Shown here: positions 41,063 to 50,679 of the stretch, in pieces | Position numbering within the stretch: position 1 is the stretch's first letter | How the letters are laid out: each line of letters begins with the position of its first letter | The notes under the pieces: generated by a model | Seen by the model: only the letters and a program-made list of their open reading frames with translations | Databases searched by the model: none | Told to the model about the DNA's origin: nothing | Source of the DNA: Zymoseptoria tritici IPO323 | Taxonomy: Eukaryota > Ascomycota > Dothideomycetes > Mycosphaerellales > Mycosphaerellaceae | Direction of reading: 5' to 3' | DNA: 64,000 nucleotides | Assembly (NCBI RefSeq): GCF_000219625.1 | Contig: NC_018214.1 | Coordinates: forward strand, 2,294,001 to 2,358,000 | Made by a program: the position numbers and the translations under genes

Positions 41063-41864
41063 GAGGGAAAAGCGCGTTGAGAGAGGGAGTTGGGAACGGC
41101 GGACGAGAGAGTGTATTGACTGGGCACATGGCGTTTTGATCTTGTACGAGCGGATTAATAGGACCCACCAAATTGAAGAGATGTTGCGAATCGCTTGCGG
41201 TCCAGTGTGCTATCAGCTTGTGACGATACGGAGTCGACTCACCGAGTAGATAGCAACGAGATATGTGTCCTCCTTTGCCACACCACATTGACACAAATCA
41301 GTGGAGAGTAATGTCGGGATGATGCTCACTTTGATGGAGCCCCTATTGTGCTGCCAAGTCTCCGACGCTGTGGCTGGGATTTTCACCAGCCACCTCGTGG
41401 ATCTTGGTTCGGAGTCGCGCCGTTGATTGCCCGCGGGGTAAACTCTCTTTGCGATGTCTCTCATACCGTTGATATACGTTCCTCTATCTGACAGGGACGA
41501 GTCTGTGAAGTCATCGCAGTAGCAACCGTGAGGAGCACAAGGCGACAAGTCGGACAACGCATGCGTCAGGCACGATCGGGTAAGCAGGAAGGGAAGGGAT
41601 CCATCAGTCTGCAGTGTTTGTACCACCTCCGCTTCCCTCCAGCATCATCATCACCCAGCCATTGCATTAAAAAAATCCCGTCTTCCGTTCTTCTCAACAA
41701 CATCGCTTACACCGCACGACTACACACGCATTATCACGAGCATCATCCTTTCTCTTCCATCGCTCCCGTTCATACATCAATCTTTTGCGGCCCAACCTCC
41801 TCTCACATCTACACCTCTACCTCCAGCCGTTTCCCGTTTTCCTTGACTCCGCCTCACTCCCACC
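41063..41864. other. Intergenic region
   Basis: About 800 bp; pyrimidine-rich from 41620 to 41860, as expected for the promoter of the gene at 41865. No gene supported. Confidence 0.45.
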
Positions 41865-43098
41865 ATGGTCTTCTTCAAACGCCTCTCCCGATCGAGAAGT
41901 CGCTCCAACTCCAACTCCTACGTCGACCAATGCGACCCCGCTCGCCACGACTCCAAGACCAACTCGGCCTCCTACGACGACAAGTACGCCTCTTCAGCGC
42001 CCGTTGGAACTCCAACCGACGACGAACTCAATCGAGGTCTGCCAATTCGCTCGTTGAGTGAGACCCGTGGCGGTGCGGATCACGGATTAACAAAAGAGCC
42101 GGACATGTATTCTCGTCGTGAGCGACCTGTTGAGGTGGGACAGCAACAATTCGGCGCGATCCCAAACACCAGCAATGGAAACCTCAATGGTGGGCAGTAT
42201 GCACCAGGAAGAGCGCCAGGTTCAAGTGGAGGGCTAGCAGGATTGAGCGCCGGATATCCCAGCGGTGGAAACACTTTCGATCATGGCAAGGCGGAGCCAG
42301 CGCCGGATCTTTTGCTGCAGGCGTTCAATCAGGCCATCCGACCGTACTCCGACAAGATAGACAGCTTGGAAGGCGAAATTGCGGATTTAAAGGCTTACAT
42401 CGATGCATTGGAACGTCAGAGGACGGAGGTCCACGCTTGGATTGACAAGAGAGGACTGAGGCCGGGTAAGCATCGACATTCCAGACTTATCGATCCTCAC
42501 AGGACTAACACTTCCTCCAGACGTCCCTCCTTCCATCGCCCAAATCATGGACTCTTCCTCCCACTCCACTTCTCCCGCCCACGCATCCGCAACCCTCAAC
42601 GCCCAACTCGACCGCAAAATCACAATCGTCAACTTCGACCTCCACCGCCTGCAAGACGATCTCAACGACTCCCTCCCAACACCCTCCTTCTCCGCCTGCA
42701 TGCTCAAATTCCTCCCCGACATCGCACGTCTGTCCGCCTTGCCATCCGGACCTCGCCACGCTTTCGACCTGCTGCTAAAGCTAGGCGGCAACCTCAACTC
42801 CCACGGCGGGCTGGAGAATGGCGACGAAGAGGATATTGCCGAGCGGAGATCTTTCTACGGACGTCTAGACGATGCCATGACGGATGTAGTCAAAGGACGA
42901 TTCAGGGAAGAGGGAGATGGTTGGGGAGTGCAGAGGGAAATTAAGCGTATCGAGAAGACGGGGGCGTATTTGAGGAATTGGGGCGTTGAGCCGTACTTCC
43001 CGCGGACGCTGGATGTCATGAGAGATGGAGTGAGTGGGAGCGCTGGTGGTGGTCTTCAGACGTCGGCGGCGGCGGGAGCGCAGTCGCCAGGGTATTGA
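41865..43098 (+). CDS. Hypothetical coiled-coil protein
   Basis: Exons 41865..42465 and 42521..43098 (55-bp intron, GTAAGC, ACTAAC branch, CTCCAG) give 392 residues. A Ser/Arg-rich N-terminus (FFKRLSRSRSRSNSNS) is followed by a disordered Gly/Asn/Pro-rich middle and a coiled coil (about 150-195, SDKIDSLEGEIADLKAYIDAL). Beyond the intron is a helical domain with two conserved-looking blocks (LHRLQDDLNDSLPTPSFSAC; RREIKRIEKTGAY-like). No known domain recognised. It may be a fungal-specific cytoplasmic or septum-associated protein, but nothing proves this. Confidence 0.7.
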
Positions 43099-43409
43099 TT
43101 TCAGTGATGTTTTTGGTGTGCATGGCAGGGCGTTCTCGGGGATTGGGATGAAAAGCATGTATAATTGTGAAGCGAGTCTATAATGATGTGAATACGACCT
43201 TTCGTTGTAATGAGAATACACAAACATGAAAGCTGCTCTCACAGAGGTCAATTGCTTCGCTATCGATGTTGTGGTGACAGTCGTCACATGAAGTCTTTGA
43301 GCCGTTTCCAATGCTCAACTCCGCCAAGAGCGTCATCCAAAGCTTCCCAGAACTTCGAAAGTGCTCGCTTTCCACTCCACCACTCCTCACCGACCTCACC
43401 ACCCCAACA

Positions 43410-46187
43410 ATGCTGGCGCGACACCTCCTCCGCGCGCCGGCTCCGGCGGCTCTTCACCTCTCCCGCCCCTCCCACCGCTCTCTCGCCCGCCAATGGCAGC
43501 GGAACCTCTCCACCTCCTCCGTCCTCACCCGATCCCAGCTTCAGTCTTCGCCCGCAGTAGGCAAGGCATTCTGCAGAGCGAAGTCAACCAATTCTACTAC
43601 TCCTGGAAATACTAAGATCGAAGCCGAGACAGCGAAAAAGATTGCGGAAACGGCGGAAGTGGAGACGAACTTTGGTGCGGCTACTGCTGATCGAGCGGAA
43701 GAAGCTGCGAGGACGGTCGGGAGATCCACAAGCTCGACCATTCCCGGAAATGCGAGAATAGAAGCCGAGACGGCGAAGAGGATCGCGGAGACGGCAGAGG
43801 GTGAGACCAATTTCGGTGCGGCTACTGCTGATCGAGCAGAGGAAGCTGCGAGGACGGTTGGTAGGGAAGCGAGGGGTGTTGCTGGGGATGTGAAGAGTGC
43901 GAAGGATACGGTGGGGCGAGAGATGGAGAGTGCGGCGAAGGATGCTGCGGAGTCGGCGAAGAATGCTGGGAGGACGCTTGAGCGAGAGACGAAAGCTGTT
44001 TCGGAGGATGCTGCGGAGAGCGTTGAGGGTGCTGCGAAGACTTTGCAACGGGAGACTGCGGCTGATGCGGAGGCTATGAAGGCTACTGCTAAGAGTGCTG
44101 CTCGTGAGACGGAGGCTGCTGCTAAGGACGCTGCGGAGAGCGTTGAGGGTGCTGCGAAGACGTTACAACGCGAGGCGACGGCTGACGCTGAGGCTGCGAA
44201 GGACGCCGCGAAGACTGCTGCACGCGAAACGGAATCTGCTGCAAAGAACGCCGCCCGCGAAACCGAGTCCGCCGCAACCGATGCCGCAGAGACCGCGAAG
44301 ACAGCCGCTCAAGCGACGAAAGACGCTGCCGTGGACACCGCTCGCTCAGCTGCAGACAAAGCAGAGACCGCCGCGAAGGTAGCTACCTACGGCGCCACTT
44401 CAGCCGGCAGCAAGATCATCGCCTGGATCTACGGTACCGGAGTCGTGCTCCTCCTCTCCTTTGGCTTCCTCTACGTGACCGACACTCGCGCCAGCATCCA
44501 CCAATACGTCGTCGTTCCGTTCCTTCGCTACGTCCACGCCGATCCTGAAGAGGCGCATCACGCGGGAATTCGATACATCAAAGCTCTCTACGATTTCGGC
44601 CTTGCTCCGAGGGAAAGAGGTGACATGGATAAGAAGCTTGGAGACTTGCAGATTGAAGTCTTTGGACACGTCTTGGACAACCCGATTGGAACGTCCGCGG
44701 GGATCGATAAGAATGCTGAGGTCCCGGATGCATTGTTCTCGCTTGGACCAGCGATCGTGGAAGTCGGAGGTGTGACGCCTTTGCCGCAGGAGGGCAACCC
44801 GAAGCCGAGAGTGTTCCGCATTCCCAGCCAGAATGCGTTGATCAACCGGTATGGATTGAATTCGGAAGGAGCGGAACATGTTGCCATGCAATTGAGGGAG
44901 AGAGTGCGGATGTTCGCATATCATAATGGACTGGGACTGGGCAAGGAGGCGGAAGACATGGTGCTGAATGGAGAGGCGCAAGTGCCTCCGGGCAGTCTGG
45001 TACCCGGGAAGATGCTGCTTGTGCAAATGGCGAAGAACAAAATCACACCAGATGGTGACATTGAAGCGATCGCGAGGGACTATACATTCTGCGTTGAGCA
45101 CTTGGCCAAGTACGCCGACGTGCTGGTCGTCAACGTCAGTTCGCCGAATACACCAGGACTGAGGGACTTGCAAGCTGTGGGACCTTTGACGAGAATCCTG
45201 GGAGCTGTGGTTGACTCAGCAAACGCGTGTGAACGTAAGACCAAGCCAAAGGTGATGGTGAAGGTATCGCCAGATGAGGACAGCGAGGAGCAGATTGAGG
45301 GTATCTGCGCGGCGGTATGGGCGAGCGGTGTCGATGGAGTGATCGTAGGCAACACAACGAAGAAGAGGCCGGACACGATACCGAAAGGATACGAACTTCC
45401 AGAGGAGGAGGTGAGGCTGCTCACTGAAGTTGGTGGATATTCTGGCCCGCAAATGTTCGAACGTACACTCAGTCTTGTGGGAAGATATCGGTCGAAGCTG
45501 GATCAAGGTCCTCAAGACGAAGCTGAAGAGTCGGCGCCTGCGAAGAAGCAGGAGAAGCAACAGCCAGCCCAACCTAAGTCGAAGCCCACGACACCCGCCG
45601 CATCACAACAATCCTCCCAAACCTCCAAACTCGACGAAATTGACGCCAGCATCCAACGCGACGCCAAACGCATGAAACCCGACACCCCGGAAGCCGAGCA
45701 AGCAAGCAAACAACCTCTGATTCAAATCCCCGACCGCCATACCAGCACTTCCACCGCTGAGAAAGCCGCTGCTGGTCCTGACTCCTCTTCAGCTGCGATC
45801 CCCACCTCCGGCACAACACCCTCCACACCACCGAAGCTCAGTGCAGGCGAGGAGGGATCGACGCGAGATGTGGCCGAGAGCGCGTTGAAGATGGTCACAC
45901 ATACTGGTGGAACTCCGGACGAGCGAAGTGAGGAACTGTCGGCATCGGGATCATCTACTCCAGCAGGAAAGAAGACCAAGGCGACGAAGAAAGAGGATCT
46001 TCAACCCAAAGTCATCTTCGCGACGGGCGGCATCACCAACGGCGAACAATGTTTGCAGATTTTGAATGCGGGCGCGAGTGTGTGTCAGGTGTATACGGCG
46101 ATGATGTATGGTGGGGTGGGGACTGTGACGAGGATGAAGGGGGAGATGAGGAGGGAGATGAGAGCCCAAGGGGAGAAGAAGAATTAA
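43410..46187 (+). CDS. Mitochondrial dihydroorotate dehydrogenase (class 2) with LEA-like extension and large insertion
   Basis: 925 residues from ATG 43410, which starts a good mitochondrial presequence (MLARHLLRAPAPAALHLSRP). It oxidises dihydroorotate to orotate with ubiquinone in pyrimidine synthesis, at the inner membrane. Residues about 55-330 are Ala/Glu/Lys-rich 11-mer-like repeats (AAKDAAESAKNAGRTLERET type). They include two copies of a 46-residue unit and two of a 40-residue unit. A transmembrane helix (about 334-355) follows. The catalytic barrel includes DNPIGTSAGIDKNAEVPDA, VVNVSSPNTPGLRDLQ (active-site Ser) and VIVGNTT. The barrel is then split by about 175 low-complexity residues (about 693-867) before KVIFATGGI and ASVCQVYTAMMYGG. 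Class 2 enzymes are normally 400-530 residues. There are no frame breaks, so the additions appear real. Confidence 0.88.
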   Translation: MLARHLLRAPAPAALHLSRPSHRSLARQWQRNLSTSSVLTRSQLQSSPAVGKAFCRAKSTNSTTPGNTKIEAETAKKIAETAEVETNFGAATADRAEEAARTVGRSTSSTIPGNARIEAETAKRIAETAEGETNFGAATADRAEEAARTVGREARGVAGDVKSAKDTVGREMESAAKDAAESAKNAGRTLERETKAVSEDAAESVEGAAKTLQRETAADAEAMKATAKSAARETEAAAKDAAESVEGAAKTLQREATADAEAAKDAAKTAARETESAAKNAARETESAATDAAETAKTAAQATKDAAVDTARSAADKAETAAKVATYGATSAGSKIIAWIYGTGVVLLLSFGFLYVTDTRASIHQYVVVPFLRYVHADPEEAHHAGIRYIKALYDFGLAPRERGDMDKKLGDLQIEVFGHVLDNPIGTSAGIDKNAEVPDALFSLGPAIVEVGGVTPLPQEGNPKPRVFRIPSQNALINRYGLNSEGAEHVAMQLRERVRMFAYHNGLGLGKEAEDMVLNGEAQVPPGSLVPGKMLLVQMAKNKITPDGDIEAIARDYTFCVEHLAKYADVLVVNVSSPNTPGLRDLQAVGPLTRILGAVVDSANACERKTKPKVMVKVSPDEDSEEQIEGICAAVWASGVDGVIVGNTTKKRPDTIPKGYELPEEEVRLLTEVGGYSGPQMFERTLSLVGRYRSKLDQGPQDEAEESAPAKKQEKQQPAQPKSKPTTPAASQQSSQTSKLDEIDASIQRDAKRMKPDTPEAEQASKQPLIQIPDRHTSTSTAEKAAAGPDSSSAAIPTSGTTPSTPPKLSAGEEGSTRDVAESALKMVTHTGGTPDERSEELSASGSSTPAGKKTKATKKEDLQPKVIFATGGITNGEQCLQILNAGASVCQVYTAMMYGGVGTVTRMKGEMRREMRAQGEKKN

Positions 46188-48121
46188 AGGGGTGGAAGAA
46201 AGATGGATGGGGAGTGTACATATACCTGCGAGTGGTCGATGAGGATGCATGGTAGGCGGAACAGACAGCACTACTGATAGAGATTATAGTGGTACCCCAT
46301 ACCTGAACAATAACAGAATTCGAAGCCTCAAATTGGTCAACGCCGGTGCTCCACCATTCCCTCGACCTCATCATACAGGCTCAATTCCACCCCATCACAC
46401 CCTCTCCCACGACCCTCCCTCCCGTCACAAAACTCACCCGTCGTCCGATGATCCCTTCACCTCCAACACCGAGATCCAATCTCCGACCAAGATCAAAGGG
46501 GACATCGGGTTGGATCGAGTGAGGAAGAGGGATCATATGCAAGATCGTCGAAGGGTCAAAGTCCCACGCCTCGTCTTCGTCCTCTTCGGAGGAAGACGAT
46601 GAGTTGGACGACGGACTCGGAGACGATGGTCGACGGCGGTGGTTGAGGTCGCCATCTCGACTGCGATGTCGTTAGTCTTTGATATGACGATGCACCATTC
46701 GAATTCCAAGGACGATAATTAAAGAGGCAAGATCACGACGAGGAATTGGAACTGGAAGACTTACTGGATCACAACCCACCTCTCCTCCTTGCTCGCTTCC
46801 GCGGTACCGTCTTCCAACCCATCGATCATCGCGGTCGTCGATCCTTCCCGCAAGGATGCATTCGCCGCCAATCGCAGAGAAAGATGGCGCTGCAGCATCG
46901 GTCTCTGCACAGGCGAGGAGGAACACGATGGAACCGGTCTCAAAATGGCGATCGTACCGCCTTCTGCAAGACGACCGTGCTCGCCGTTGCACATTTCGTT
47001 TGCCGGGTTGACTCAGTGGCGGACTCGGCTGAGTCGGGTTCGGACCGGAAGGGATGGTCAGTTGAGAGTAGGAGCAAGGCCACGATCGACGAAGAGATGT
47101 CCTCCGATGGGCGATGTAGAGGGCAGAGTTCGTCTTTCCGTAAAAATTTGCTGTATCTGCTAGTATGCGTTCGTGGTAAAGGTCGAGAAGAAGAGGTGGG
47201 TGTAGGATCGTTGCCCAACTCCACTGTAGGTCGTCCCAAAGATGTCGTTTTCAAAACCCGATGTGTTGTATCGAAGAGTTGCGGAGTCGTGTATTGTTGC
47301 GAGCCAAAGTGTTGTCGCAACGAAATGATGAAATGATCCCGTGAACGGTCTTTCTTGCAAGTGTTGGACACCAAGGTGTTCGTTGTGTTGAAGGAGTAAT
47401 TGAAGCGAATGATAGAAGGATGAGTTATTCACCTTGATGACCTATTCTTGATCCCTCACGTGTTGTGTTGTTCAATCAGCTTTGCGGGCGAATGAGCAAG
47501 ATTTCTGAGCAAGTTTTCTATCAATATCGTCAAAACATCACGCGTCGGGATTAAATATGCTCATACAGTGACAGACGGAGGAGACAAGCACAGACGGAGT
47601 GTATGGCGTGAGATGGAGTAGCGGGATTGGTTCACTACAACGAACACATAGCTATATAGCCATGCATCTATCTCCATCTCCAACCACCTCATCTCCTCCA
47701 CACCCACACCTCTTTTCCGAAGTCATGTGAAGTCTACCTCCACCCAAAATCTCATCCTCATTCCCTCTATATCCCACCGCAAGAACCGGGGTTGATCCAG
47801 TCCTGCCCTCCTCCCTCTCTCTTCAACTGTTAAATTCCATGATGAATGGGGTATCTCAAAACGCTGTCAAATCTAAAAAAAGTTGAATTCCCACCCGCTT
47901 CCCTTTTCCTTTTCCCCAACTTTGAACGCCGTTCGTTGAATGAACTGTTTCGTCGTGAGATGCAGCGATCGATGTCGTTGCTAAATGTTGAAAGTGGAAC
48001 TCCTTGTTGAAGAAAGTCCTGTCGTCCTGCCTGCTTGCGGTGGACTGGTGTCGTTGAAATCGTTGGTGAAACGCCTGTTGATGCTCGCCCTCGTCCTCGT
48101 CATCGTTTCTCTCTCTATCAT
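46188..48121. other. Long intergenic region between DHODH and MTHFR genes
   Basis: About 1.9 kb. ORFs up to 196 codons (46746-47336 plus) have no domain, signal or codon pattern I trust. A TGACTCA sequence near 47007 matches the Gcn4/CpcA consensus but is not placed at a recognised promoter. The last 500 bp should be the 3' region of the minus-strand MTHFR gene. Confidence 0.4.
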
Positions 48122-50041
48122 TTACGCCTTCTTGTCCGCGCCGTTGACGACATTGTTGCCGTCTGGAACGCCGTTCGTCTCTGGTTTGCCGTTTTCTTCC
48201 GTGGTCTTGCCATTCTCAGCGTGGCCGTTCGTGATGCCATTCGCCAGCTTCTCGACATTCACACCCGGAACCTGAAGTCCATCGAAAATCGGGAAAATAC
48301 CACCCTGATTGCGGAAGTCGTTGTGCACGATGTTGACCAGGTACCAGCTCTTTGTCAACTCCGTGATCAGCGCACGGCTTTTGCTGCCTTCTTCGTAGCA
48401 CTTGCTCCATTCGAGGCCGAGGTAGTAAAACTCATCTCGCCAGGCGAGGAAAGACACAGTCTCGACGATTGTCGGCTGCACGATTTCCTTCCCGGGAAAA
48501 ACGCCCCATGTGACGGCGTTGGGACCTCCATCGGCGGTGACATTGGTTTTGAGCTCGCCGCTGTGGTTGACGGCGTAGTAGGTGATGTCTTCATCGTTCT
48601 CCATGCGTTGAATGACGGTGTCGATCAACTCGGGAGCGACCAGGACTTCGAGATATTGCTTCTGATAGACGTATCCATTGCGAGGACCCCAGCCGTAGGT
48701 AGGGTGCGAAGACTTGACGCCGTCGACTGCAGGCTGAGAGTTGATCGTGAGGAGGCCGCGGTTGTTCAGCTCAATGAGGTCCTTGACGAGGACGTTCGCC
48801 TCGTCGTTGATCGGTGCTTCGGACCATGGAAGGGTCTCGACCTTGCCGCTCATGTACTTGACGAATAGCTTTGAAATGTCGTCGATGGTTTGCGGCTCAC
48901 CCCAGAGCTTGCGGTTATGCTCGTTGGTGCCCTTCAAACCGATACCGTACTCGTCCAGACTTCCGAAAGCAGGCGATCTGCTGTCTCCCCATCGACCGTT
49001 CGGAAACTCATCCCAATCCTGTGTGCGTGCAACGTATGCTCGGTTTCGGTTTCGCCAGAAGATCGGTCGTACATTCTCGTCTCTGCGGTTGAGACCGAGA
49101 GATTGACGCCATGGCAAAGGCTTGATGTCGGGATGTGGGCTTTCAGCGGATGGAGTGAGGTCGAGCTTCTCCAGTACCATTCTCACGGCTGCTGCCAGAT
49201 TCATGGTGTAGAAGTGCAGATGCATGATTCCAGCTGCCATCAGCTTCTGGCAGAACTCCACAATGAGGTCTCTACCAACCTCACGTACCGCACTGTCATC
49301 GTTCTTGATTGGCTCCAATGCCTCGTGCCATGCTGGAGGGATTCTCGCTTGGGTCCAGTTCGCGCGGCGGATGAACGCAGCGTGCGTGGAAATTGGCATG
49401 ATACCAGGAATGATCGGCACGGACTCTGGAATACCTGCATCGCGGCATTTCTGAACCCACTCGATGAAGAGCTCCGCATCGTAGCACATCTGCGCTACAA
49501 CAAAGGTACCTCCCGCGTCGACCTTCTCCTTGAGGTACACAATGTGCTCGTCCGCGGTTGTCGTCTCGTCCGGACCTTCCGGGTATCCAGCAATGCCAAT
49601 ATCAAAGTGGTCTCCGTACTTCTTCTTGATATACTTGATCAGGTCCCTTGCGTAGCGAAACCCACCCTGAGTCTCCACCCACTTCTCTTGCTCACGAGGT
49701 GGATCACCTCTCAATGCCAGAATGTTGGTGCAGCCGGCGTTGTACGCTTCCTTTAGAGCATCGTCGACCTTGCTGAGCTCCATATCGGTACATGTGAGGT
49801 GCATGCACGTCTCCAGGCCGTAGGCGGACTGGGCCACCTTGACCATTTCACATGTCAGGGAAGAGTGTCGTCCACCAGCACCCCAGGTAATGTCGATGAA
49901 TGCCGGTCCAAATCCGTGCATCATGTCCATACGATCGTACAAGTTCTGCACGCCCTGGGCGGTTTTCGGTGGAAAGTATTCGAAGGAGTAGGTGGCATCG
50001 CCCTTTTCGTGGGCCGCGGCCAGCTTCTTGGTGATATGCAT
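48122..50041 (-). CDS. MET13: Methylenetetrahydrofolate reductase (MET13 type)
   Basis: 639 residues, intronless. It reduces 5,10-methylene-THF to 5-methyl-THF for methionine synthesis, using FAD and NAD(P)H in the cytosol. The N-terminal barrel shows YSFEYFPPKTAQGVQNLYDR, DITWGAGGRHSSLT, HLTCTDMELSKVDDAL, NILALRGDPPREQEKW and GIMPISTHAAFIRR. All are typical of the family, with the catalytic Glu in FEYFPP. The C-terminal regulatory half (YGWGPRNGYVYQKQYLEVLV, TWGVFPGKEI) is the AdoMet-responsive domain of eukaryotic enzymes. The C-terminus has an Asn/Gly/Glu-rich tail. Length and motifs fit fungal Met13 fully. Confidence 0.96.
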   Translation of the reverse strand: MHITKKLAAAHEKGDATYSFEYFPPKTAQGVQNLYDRMDMMHGFGPAFIDITWGAGGRHSSLTCEMVKVAQSAYGLETCMHLTCTDMELSKVDDALKEAYNAGCTNILALRGDPPREQEKWVETQGGFRYARDLIKYIKKKYGDHFDIGIAGYPEGPDETTTADEHIVYLKEKVDAGGTFVVAQMCYDAELFIEWVQKCRDAGIPESVPIIPGIMPISTHAAFIRRANWTQARIPPAWHEALEPIKNDDSAVREVGRDLIVEFCQKLMAAGIMHLHFYTMNLAAAVRMVLEKLDLTPSAESPHPDIKPLPWRQSLGLNRRDENVRPIFWRNRNRAYVARTQDWDEFPNGRWGDSRSPAFGSLDEYGIGLKGTNEHNRKLWGEPQTIDDISKLFVKYMSGKVETLPWSEAPINDEANVLVKDLIELNNRGLLTINSQPAVDGVKSSHPTYGWGPRNGYVYQKQYLEVLVAPELIDTVIQRMENDEDITYYAVNHSGELKTNVTADGGPNAVTWGVFPGKEIVQPTIVETVSFLAWRDEFYYLGLEWSKCYEEGSKSRALITELTKSWYLVNIVHNDFRNQGGIFPIFDGLQVPGVNVEKLANGITNGHAENGKTTEENGKPETNGVPDGNNVVNGADKKA

Positions 50042-50625
50042 GGCGGTCGGTTCAGGAGGAGGTTGTCGAGGTTGGTGTCAACGATCGAAAGAGGTTGAGG
50101 ACCTTGAGGTGGTGTTTCGGGAGCTGTCTCTGCAGGGACGAAGGCAATGTTAGTGGACCCGCCAATGCAAAGTCAATCCAATGGATGACGATAATATATG
50201 GGAGTGGAAACGTACACTGATGAAGTGTTTGCTGCTTCGAGTCGGTTTGTAGATGTTCGCTGCGCAACAATGGGTGAGAATGGATTGCGTTGTGATTGTT
50301 CGTCTTCTTTCTTCGAGTCGTCTAGAAGCAGTCGTCGGATGTCTTGAAGTTGGCCAGTTCGCTTCCGTTGTACAGCTGCATGTTCACTCTACGTTAGGAG
50401 GTGGAGTTGAAGACGGTGAGCATGTTGTGAGGGTGAAAGTGTTGTTGATGTAGTGAATGTAGAAGAGAAAGAATGAGAGGCAACAATAATCTAAAAGCCT
50501 CCACGAATTCTTTGGAGGGGAGCCAAAAGACAGGCCTCCTCCGCCGCTTTCGCCCCCACCTCACCCAAGGACCGAGCTCACTTTAGCCCGCCAGGGATCA
50601 GTCCTGTGGTCTGCAGTGACGATCG
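50042..50625. other. MTHFR upstream region up to the MULE insertion
   Basis: About 580 bp. It contains the MTHFR promoter and 5' leader. The last 9 bp (TGACGATCG, 50617-50625) are the left target-site duplication of the MULE. Confidence 0.5.
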
Positions 50626-50679
50626 GGGAATTGCTATCCACCGGCGCCCTCAAAGCTAGTTACCGGCGCCCTGCTATAT
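50617..50679. repeat. MULE left target duplication and TIR
   Basis: TGACGATCG (50617-50625), then the TIR starting GGGAATTGCTATCCACC (50626-50679). Confidence 0.92.

Noticed and set aside
46746..47336. 196-codon ORF between DHODH and MTHFR
   Set aside because: No domain, odd composition, overlapping ORFs on both strands of equal quality.
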